A DNA stretch of 11,465 bases from NCBI GenBank assembly GCA_004357005.1, contig SMWH01000085.1, positions 1-11,465 on the forward strand. Direction: 5' to 3'. The notes beneath the pieces were generated by a model. It was not told the DNA's origin. It was given only the letters and a program-made list of their open reading frames with translations, and made no database searches. How positions within the stretch are numbered: position 1 is the first letter of the stretch; every line of letters starts with the position of its first letter. Positions 6,614 to 11,465 of the stretch are shown here, in pieces. The DNA is from Gammaproteobacteria bacterium. Lineage in GTDB: Bacteria > Pseudomonadota > Gammaproteobacteria > SMWH01. The position numbers and the translations under genes are program-made.

Positions 6614-8070
6614 GGCTCGGGCCCGGTAAAGGTCGTAAAGAAGGGCGCGGGTCCCAGATCGTCGATGCAAGCCACATCCAGCGCGTCCGGGTCCGGGGTT
6701 TCGATGAAAGCCGCGAGCACGCGCGGGACACAACCCCGGGGAATGACGTTGTGACCCTGGCCGGGAGCGACCACATGACGCGCATTGGACAGGGTTGCCG
6801 CCACCTGGTCGCCATAACGTGGCGGCGTCACCGGATCGTTTTGGCCGGACAACAACAGCACGGCTGTGTCGGAAGTCACCGGAGCGTGAAAATCGTCCGG
6901 GACGGCGCCTCTTGGCCAGACCTCACATTGTTCTGTGATCATGGCGGTAAAGCGGTGGCCCAGGTAAGTATCCTGGTCCGATTCGCGGGGCGCAAAAAAC
7001 GGTTCGTCCTCGCTGCAAACCACGGACAACTCCATGCCGCGGCTCAGGCTGCGGGCGAGCGTGGCGCCGGTCATCAGCGCCTGGGCCGCCACACGTGAAA
7101 AATCCCGGGTCGTCACGGCATCGTTCAACAACAGGGGAATGAGGGCTACTCCTTCTGGCTGATAACTCAACAGGCGTATTGCGGCGGCCAGGGACAGGGT
7201 GTTGAATGGCAGCTCCAGCGCGGCGCCGGTGGCGGGGTGACGCAACTGGACTTTTATCGAGCCATCAGACAGTGCCTGGCGGAGTTCGGCAAAGCTCTCG
7301 GCGGGATCCCCGAAACTTTCGTGACAAACGGCGTTCTCCACACAGCGCGCGAAGGCATCATCCAGAGCCTGCTGGGCATTGCGCGCGTGTTCGCCACCCA
7401 GCGCCAGTTCCGGAGGAACCACGCCGTCGAGCACGACCGCGCGCACCGATTCCGGATAGCGGCGCAGGTACTCTAGCGCCACCCGGGTGCCATAGGACAC
7501 GCCCACCAGGGTCAACTGCTCATAGCCCAGCGCCAGGCGCACTGCTTCGAGGTCCTGCACCGCCATAGTCGTGGTGTAGAAACGCGTGTCTGCATCCAGT
7601 TGTTCGAGGCATTCCCGGCTCAGGGCGGCCAGATCCAGCGTGTCAGGATCGACCAGTTCGAGTTCTTCGCTCCAGGGACAGGTCAAGGAGTTCGAGCCCC
7701 CGGTGCCCCGTTGATCCACCAGCAGGATGTCGCGATGAGCGCGGACGGAACGAAAAGCGTGAGCGATGCCGGGCCAGCTTTCCGTGGCGGACTGGCCCGG
7801 TCCGCCGGCCAGGAACAGGACTGCGTCCGACTGCACCGGCTTGCCCCGAGCCGGGATCACGGCGACCTTGAGGTCGATCTGTCTTCCGGCGGGCTCATCC
7901 GGGTTTTCCGCTACCGCATAGGTGGCGCAGCGCGCGTTGCTGCGCAACGTCGTACCCGGCGCCGCCAGGCGGCAATCCTCGAAGACGACTTCCGCCAGGG
8001 CGTCACTGGTTACGATACCCAGCAACGGGAGGGACAAAAAAAACAAGCGCAAACGTGACGCATGTGACAA
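6610..8070 (-). CDS. Exported alpha/beta hydrolase, TAP-like (proline iminopeptidase / tripeptidyl aminopeptidase group)
   Basis: Probably a periplasmic or surface serine hydrolase acting on peptides or esters; true substrate unknown. From TTG 8070 it has 486 residues. The signal peptide is basic then hydrophobic (about 1-26, ending SDALA before EVVFEDC). The oxyanion motif is LAGGPGQS (87-94), then DQRG (119-122). The nucleophile elbow GVSYG holds Ser192. A cap region follows, then Asp412 in SGQNDP and His440 in GQGHN complete the triad. Several cysteines, including 447 and 468 in the TAP-like C-terminal part, suit an oxidising compartment. There is no ATG near the N-terminus. GTG 8157 is the other possible start and would add 29 residues ahead of the signal peptide, so TTG 8070 is preferred, with only a weak Shine-Dalgarno. 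It overlaps natA by ATGA, implying co-expression with the transporter. Confidence 0.88.
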   Translation of the reverse strand: MSHASRLRLFFLSLPLLGIVTSDALAEVVFEDCRLAAPGTTLRSNARCATYAVAENPDEPAGRQIDLKVAVIPARGKPVQSDAVLFLAGGPGQSATESWPGIAHAFRSVRAHRDILLVDQRGTGGSNSLTCPWSEELELVDPDTLDLAALSRECLEQLDADTRFYTTTMAVQDLEAVRLALGYEQLTLVGVSYGTRVALEYLRRYPESVRAVVLDGVVPPELALGGEHARNAQQALDDAFARCVENAVCHESFGDPAESFAELRQALSDGSIKVQLRHPATGAALELPFNTLSLAAAIRLLSYQPEGVALIPLLLNDAVTTRDFSRVAAQALMTGATLARSLSRGMELSVVCSEDEPFFAPRESDQDTYLGHRFTAMITEQCEVWPRGAVPDDFHAPVTSDTAVLLLSGQNDPVTPPRYGDQVAATLSNARHVVAPGQGHNVIPRGCVPRVLAAFIETPDPDALDVACIDDLGPAPFFTTFTGPEP

Positions 8071-8201
8071 CGGACCACCCGCGGATGGCCCGTCGCAAAT
8101 TCGGTTGCACGCGCTGTTAGTCAAATCCAATGTTGACGTCCGAACAACAATCCACACCCGAGCGGTGCGTTCACATGATTCTGGATTACCGGGGCGGAGA
8201 G

Positions 8202-8648
8202 TCAGTCGAAGTCGATGCTGACGCCGACGCCATCATCAACGCGTTTGAAGCGCACGTTTTCGCCCCGTTGTTTGCCCAGCATTTTGGTGGAGAGGTTGCG
8301 CCCGAAGCCATCATACTGATCGGCTATCTGGTCGCCGAGGCTGCCATCACTGCGAAACCGGACGTCATCGAACAGGTGGGAGCGTGCAAAGGGATCCCGG
8401 GTCCTGTGTCCCCAGGCTGGTTCAGCGACGATGATCCGGGGCCTGAACCAGTGGTCTGGCAGCTCGTCGTCGTGCATGCGTTGCAGGTGACGCGCACGGG
8501 AATCGCCGGCGCCGCCATCCACGCTGGTGATGGTGGAGGCGCTGGAAATCAGCGGCACAGGGGTCTGGTCGCCGGCAAAGGACTCGGCGGCGGTGGAGGC
8601 GCCTGCCAAGAGCGACAACACCCCTATTGTTGCGGTCAGGCCTTTCAT
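8202..8648 (-). CDS. Small exported protein of unknown function
   Basis: I do not recognise a family. The protein has 148 residues. MKGLTATIGVLSLLAGASTAA is a convincing signal peptide with cleavage near residue 21, so the mature part (about 127 residues) is probably periplasmic or secreted. It is highly charged, rich in Asp and Arg, with no cysteine and no second membrane segment, and ends GVGVSIDFD, which could be a terminal beta strand. ATG 8648 is the first start after an in-frame TGA; GGGAG lies about 14 nt upstream, rather far. A plausible promoter lies 40 nt upstream. It is on the same strand as the hydrolase, whose start is 131 nt downstream, so it may lead that operon. A longer plus-strand frame covers it but lacks any protein-like feature. 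Confidence 0.65.
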   Translation of the reverse strand: MKGLTATIGVLSLLAGASTAAESFAGDQTPVPLISSASTITSVDGGAGDSRARHLQRMHDDELPDHWFRPRIIVAEPAWGHRTRDPFARSHLFDDVRFRSDGSLGDQIADQYDGFGRNLSTKMLGKQRGENVRFKRVDDGVGVSIDFD

Positions 8649-8687
8649 CGTGTCGCGTCATCTCCCACGGGGGAGGGCTTGGTTCTC

Positions 8688-8716
8688 AATATAACACCCG
8701 CGTCAGATTCGTCCAG
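8688..8716 (-). promoter_or_regulatory. Possible promoter of the small exported protein gene
   Basis: Reading leftward, a -10 TATATT (8693-8688) is preceded after 17 nt by CTGGAC (8716-8711), a poor -35. The -10 is 40 nt from the start codon. A weak -35 would fit a promoter that needs an activator; the direct repeats at 8737-8765 lie just upstream. Confidence 0.4.
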
Positions 8717-8736
8717 TCCCCATGCCGCCACGAGTG

Positions 8737-8765
8737 TGTTGCGAATTCCCTGCAACTGTTGCGAA
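8737..8765 (+). repeat. Paired 9-nt direct repeat, possible operator
   Basis: TGTTGCGAA occurs at 8737-8745 and again at 8757-8765, exactly 20 nt apart, about two helical turns. Between them GCAAC (8752-8756) is an inverted copy of the core GTTGC. The site is 20-50 nt upstream of the putative -35 of the exported protein gene. I do not recognise the regulator. Confidence 0.35.
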
Positions 8766-8846
8766 CGTGCCGATAACGGCCGATATCCCCCAAAACAGCC
8801 CCGGCATCCGGCCCGGCCATTGCTGGCAGACTTTAATGGATCTCAG

Positions 8847-8887
8847 GGCGGCATACCGTGAAGGAATTCACCAAAGGGCGTGCCGCC
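8847..8887. other. Nested hairpin downstream of the reductase gene
   Basis: GGCGGCA (8847-8853) pairs with TGCCGCC (8881-8887). Inside it GTGAA (8858-8862) pairs with TTCAC (8867-8871) around a 4-base loop. It lies 32 nt past the end of the minus-strand reductase gene. No T run follows on either strand, so it is not a standard intrinsic terminator. The rest of the gene-free stretch 8649-8919 shows only the promoter and direct repeats listed separately. Confidence 0.3.
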
Positions 8888-8919
8888 AGGCCGAAAACCC
8901 TTCCCCGATCAACCCCCAA

Positions 8920-9669
8920 TCAACGATTCGACACGTATTTTTCCCGTCGCATGTTGCGGGGTGTAAAACCCTTTTGTTTCAGGCGGGTGACGGCGTCGTC
9001 AATCATGTCCGGATTGCCGCACAGATAGATAATATCGGTTTCCGGGTTCAGGCCAAGGGCTTCGAAGGCATCCTGTACGTGGCCCGGGTGTTCCCAGGGT
9101 TGGGGGTCATCGGGTTGTTGCCGGCTGATACGGGCCTGGTACTCGAAACCCGGGTGGGTGTGTGCGAAAGCGGCAAATTCCTCGCCGTAGAGCACCTCCT
9201 CCCGGCGGCGGGCGCCGTGTATCAGGAAGAACCGGGTGCCGTGTTCTGCCATGCGGTGGGCGATCTCCGGGAGCATGGCCCGGTAGGGGGTGACGCCGGT
9301 GCCCGTGGCCACCAGCACGTAGCGTTTCGGCGTTTCGTTGTCGCGGAGGCAGAAGCGACCATAGGGACCCGAGCTTTCGAGCGCCTCGCCGGGCTGGAGG
9401 CCCGACAGCAAAGCCGTGGCCGCTCCACCCTCAATATAGGACACGGCAATTTCCACCTCGTCTACTTCGGCCGGGCCGGGGGCGCCGGGCACCGTGGCGA
9501 TGCTGTAGCTGCGACGCTGATCCTCACCTTCGTGGGAAAAGTGAATCTGGATAAACTGCCCGGGTATGCAGGGCATGGGTTTGCCATCCTCCCGCACGAA
9601 AACCAGATGCCGCACGTCCTCGCACAGCATCTTCGACCACTTGAGCGTCAGGTTGAAATGTTCCTTCAT
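8920..9669 (-). CDS. FAD/NAD(P)-binding oxidoreductase, ferredoxin-NADP+ reductase-like
   Basis: Cytoplasmic flavoprotein that would pass electrons between NAD(P)H and a small carrier such as ferredoxin or flavodoxin. It has 249 residues (E. coli Fpr 248). The FAD-binding beta barrel carries RSYS (53-56), the flavin-contact motif. GGAATALLSGLQPGE (81-95) leads into the nucleotide domain with ATGTGVTPYRAML (121-133) and YLCGNPDMIDD (215-225). The C-terminus REKYVSN carries the tyrosine that stacks on the flavin. The REKY ending differs from the YW ending of E. coli Fpr, so I leave the symbol blank. The start ATG 9669 has AAAGG only 3 nt upstream. No iron-sulfur cysteine motif is present. It diverges from yadG. 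Confidence 0.87.
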   Translation of the reverse strand: MKEHFNLTLKWSKMLCEDVRHLVFVREDGKPMPCIPGQFIQIHFSHEGEDQRRSYSIATVPGAPGPAEVDEVEIAVSYIEGGAATALLSGLQPGEALESSGPYGRFCLRDNETPKRYVLVATGTGVTPYRAMLPEIAHRMAEHGTRFFLIHGARRREEVLYGEEFAAFAHTHPGFEYQARISRQQPDDPQPWEHPGHVQDAFEALGLNPETDIIYLCGNPDMIDDAVTRLKQKGFTPRNMRREKYVSNR

Positions 9670-9683
9670 TGCCTTTGTCGTCC

Positions 9684-9712
9684 CTTACCTTTGTCAAAGC
9701 GGGGGCTATAAT
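9684..9712 (+). promoter_or_regulatory. Probable yadG-yadH promoter
   Basis: A perfect -10 TATAAT (9707-9712) with a 17-nt spacer to CTTACC (9684-9689), a 3-of-6 -35. It lies about 31 nt upstream of the yadG ATG in the 74-nt divergent gap. The -10 is flanked by GGGC and GCCC arms, so it sits within a small imperfect palindrome. Confidence 0.55.
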
Positions 9713-9743
9713 TGCCCGCCTTGCTCAAAGCCACCCGGGGCCC

Positions 9744-10655
9744 ATGAAAGCGCTATTCATCCATAATCTGTACAAGACCTATCGTAACGGCGTGCAGGCC
9801 CTGGTTGACGTCAGCCTCGCCGTAGAAGAAGGGGATTTTTTTGCTCTTCTTGGCCCCAACGGGGCGGGTAAGTCTACCCTGATCGGTATCGTGTGTTCAC
9901 TGGTCAACAAGACGTCCGGGTCCGTGGAGGTCTTCGGTCACAGTATCGACACCGAACTGGAAACCGCCAAGGCCTTTATTGGGGTGGTGCCCCAGGAAAC
10001 CAACTTCAACCAGTTCGAATCGGCCTTCAATATCGTCGTGAATCAGGCCGGGTTCTACGGGATGCCGCGCCGGCAGGCGATGAAACAGGCGCAGCGTTAC
10101 CTGGAAATAATGGAGCTGTGGGACAAGCGGGATCAGATCTCCCGGAGTCTGTCCGGGGGCATGAAGCGCCGGCTCATGATCGCCCGGGCCATGGTGCACG
10201 ATCCACGCTTGTTGATCCTCGATGAACCTACCGCCGGGGTGGATATCGAGATCCGGCGTTCCATGTGGAAGTTCATCCGGCGCATCAACGATGAAGGCAC
10301 GACCATTATTCTCACGACCCATTACCTGGAGGAAGCCGAGAGCCTGTGCAAAAAGGTTGCCATCATTGATCGTGGGCGGATCGTGGAGAACACCAGCGTC
10401 AAGGAGCTGCTGGCCACCCTGGATATCGAAACCTTTGTGCTGGATCTGCGCACGCCGCTGGATACGCTGCCGGAGTTGGACGGCTATGAGGTGACGCGGG
10501 TAGACGCGACCACGCTGGAAGCGGTGTTGCCCAAATCGCGCAGCCTCAACGGCCTGTTCGGCGCGCTGGCGGCCAGCGGGATCGAAGTACTGAGCATGCG
10601 CAACAAAAGCAATCGTCTGGAAAACGTGTTCCTGCGGCTGGTGGACAGGTCATGA
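9744..10655 (+). CDS. yadG: ABC transporter ATP-binding protein YadG
   Basis: ATPase of an ABC-2 type transporter with YadH; its substrate is not established. It has 303 residues (E. coli YadG about 308) with close similarity along the length. Walker A GPNGAGKST (37-45), SLVNKTSG, Q-loop GVVPQETNFN, signature LSGGMKRRLMIARAM, Walker B LLILDEPTAGVD, H-loop LTTHYLEEAE and the C-terminal VLSMRNKSNRLE are all present. ATG 9744 (MKALFIHNLYKTY) fits the family; the frame is open back to 9669, but that would include the promoter. GGGG lies 3 nt before the ATG, a weak Shine-Dalgarno. It overlaps yadH by ATGA. Confidence 0.96.
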   Translation: MKALFIHNLYKTYRNGVQALVDVSLAVEEGDFFALLGPNGAGKSTLIGIVCSLVNKTSGSVEVFGHSIDTELETAKAFIGVVPQETNFNQFESAFNIVVNQAGFYGMPRRQAMKQAQRYLEIMELWDKRDQISRSLSGGMKRRLMIARAMVHDPRLLILDEPTAGVDIEIRRSMWKFIRRINDEGTTIILTTHYLEEAESLCKKVAIIDRGRIVENTSVKELLATLDIETFVLDLRTPLDTLPELDGYEVTRVDATTLEAVLPKSRSLNGLFGALAASGIEVLSMRNKSNRLENVFLRLVDRS

Positions 10656-11464
10656 GCGTGCGCGCGGAAAACGTCAACGTGTTGTCACTGTCAGTGTCGC
10701 GTCGGAACTGGAACGCGTTCGTGACCATCGTGCGCAGGGAGATTTCCCGGATTCTGCGCATCTGGGGTCAAACCGTCGTACCGCCAGCGATCACCATGAG
10801 TCTGTACTTTGCGATTTTCGGAAAGCTGATCGGCAGCCGCATCGGGCAGATGGGCGGCTTCAGTTACATGGATTTCATCGTGCCAGGGCTGATCATGATG
10901 TCGGTGATCACCAGTTCCTATTCCAACGTGGTGTCGTCCTTTTTCGGGGCCAAATTCGGCAAGCACGTGGAAGAAATGCTGGTTTCACCCATGCCCAACT
11001 ACGTGATCCTGGCCGGGTATGTGTCGGGCGGCATGGCCCGGGGTCTGATGGTGGGTGGTGTCGTCAGCCTGGTGGCCCTGGCCTTTACGGATGTGCGGGT
11101 TCACAGCATGCCCGTGACCCTATCGGTAGTGCTGCTCACCTCCGTCGTGTTTTCCCTGTTGGGGATGATCAACGCGATTTTCGCCAGGAAATTCGATGAC
11201 ATCGCCATCATCCCGACTTTCATACTGACACCGTTGACCTATCTGGGCGGGGTGTTCTATTCGATCCAGTTGCTTCCTGAGTTCTGGCAGAAGGCCTCGC
11301 TGCTCAATCCCATCTTGTACATGGTGAACGCCTTTCGTTACGGTATCCTGGGTGTGTCGGATATCAACGTGGTCTATGCCTACGCCATGATCCTCGTTTT
11401 CGGCGTGATTCTCACCGTGGTCTGTCTGTATTTGTTGCGCGCGGGCATAGGCCTGCGTTCGTAG
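10652..11464 (+). CDS. yadH: ABC transporter permease YadH
   Basis: Membrane partner of YadG, ABC-2 family. It has 270 residues, slightly longer than E. coli YadH (256) through an extra N-terminal stretch. The conserved runs ILRIWGQTVVPPAITMSLYF, IGSRIGQMGGFSYMDFIVPG, MSVITSSYSNVVSSFFGAKF, FDDIAIIPTFILTPLTYLGG and FRYGILG match the family. About six membrane segments can be seen. ATG 10652 overlaps the yadG stop as ATGA, with GGACAGG just upstream. The stop TAG ends one base before the window edge, so what follows is not visible. Confidence 0.96.
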   Translation: MSVRAENVNVLSLSVSRRNWNAFVTIVRREISRILRIWGQTVVPPAITMSLYFAIFGKLIGSRIGQMGGFSYMDFIVPGLIMMSVITSSYSNVVSSFFGAKFGKHVEEMLVSPMPNYVILAGYVSGGMARGLMVGGVVSLVALAFTDVRVHSMPVTLSVVLLTSVVFSLLGMINAIFARKFDDIAIIPTFILTPLTYLGGVFYSIQLLPEFWQKASLLNPILYMVNAFRYGILGVSDINVVYAYAMILVFGVILTVVCLYLLRAGIGLRS

Positions 11465-11465
11465 G

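Noticed and set aside
8130..8861. 243-codon plus-strand frame opposite the small exported protein
   Set aside because: It has no signal peptide, domain or good Shine-Dalgarno and is glycine-rich low-complexity in the middle. The minus frame has a clear signal peptide and a candidate promoter.
8722..9711. 329-codon plus-strand frame opposite the reductase
   Set aside because: Antisense shadow of a well-conserved FNR-like gene; no protein-family features.
9691..9712. TTGTCA (9693-region) paired with TATAAT as the yadG promoter
   Set aside because: The spacing is only about 10 nt, too short for sigma-70; CTTACC at 17 nt was preferred.

Overview
The window looks like a piece of a gammaproteobacterial chromosome of fairly high G+C, spanning the classic dnaA/rpmH junction. 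Placement rests on gene order (dnaA divergent from rpmH-rnpA-yidD-yidC-mnmE), on the E. coli-like sequences of YidC, MnmE, YadG and YadH, and on a perfect DnaA box in the dnaA leader. I cannot name a genus. No rRNA, tRNA, CRISPR array, insertion sequence or phage gene is visible.

Layout. Positions 1-415 (minus) hold the first 138 codons of dnaA, which runs off the left edge. Positions 416-602 are a divergent control region with a DnaA box, a probable dnaA promoter and a probable rpmH promoter. Positions 603-4465 (plus) form a compact operon: rpmH (L34), rnpA (RNase P protein), yidD, yidC (membrane insertase) and mnmE (tRNA modification GTPase). rnpA, yidD and yidC overlap one another. mnmE meets the next gene tail to tail with a 15-nt gap.

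Positions 4481-8648 (minus) are read right to left: a small secreted protein of unknown function, an exported TAP-like alpha/beta hydrolase, a NatA-like ABC ATPase and a NatB-like ABC permease. Hydrolase and natA share an ATGA stop/start overlap. natA and natB are separated by about 220 nt of degenerate repeats, which contain two tiny reading frames joined to each other and to both flanking genes by three more ATGA overlaps. This spacer is the most unusual part of the window.

Positions 8920-9669 (minus) encode a ferredoxin-NADP+ reductase-like flavoprotein. It diverges from yadG-yadH (9744-11464, plus), an ABC-2 type transporter whose two genes also overlap by ATGA. The window ends one base after the yadH stop.

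How the genes work together: the left block links replication initiation, translation, tRNA processing and modification, and membrane protein insertion. The middle block is a putative export or efflux unit coupled to an extracytoplasmic hydrolase; its substrate is unknown. The right block is an electron-transfer enzyme beside a second ABC-2 transporter of unknown substrate.
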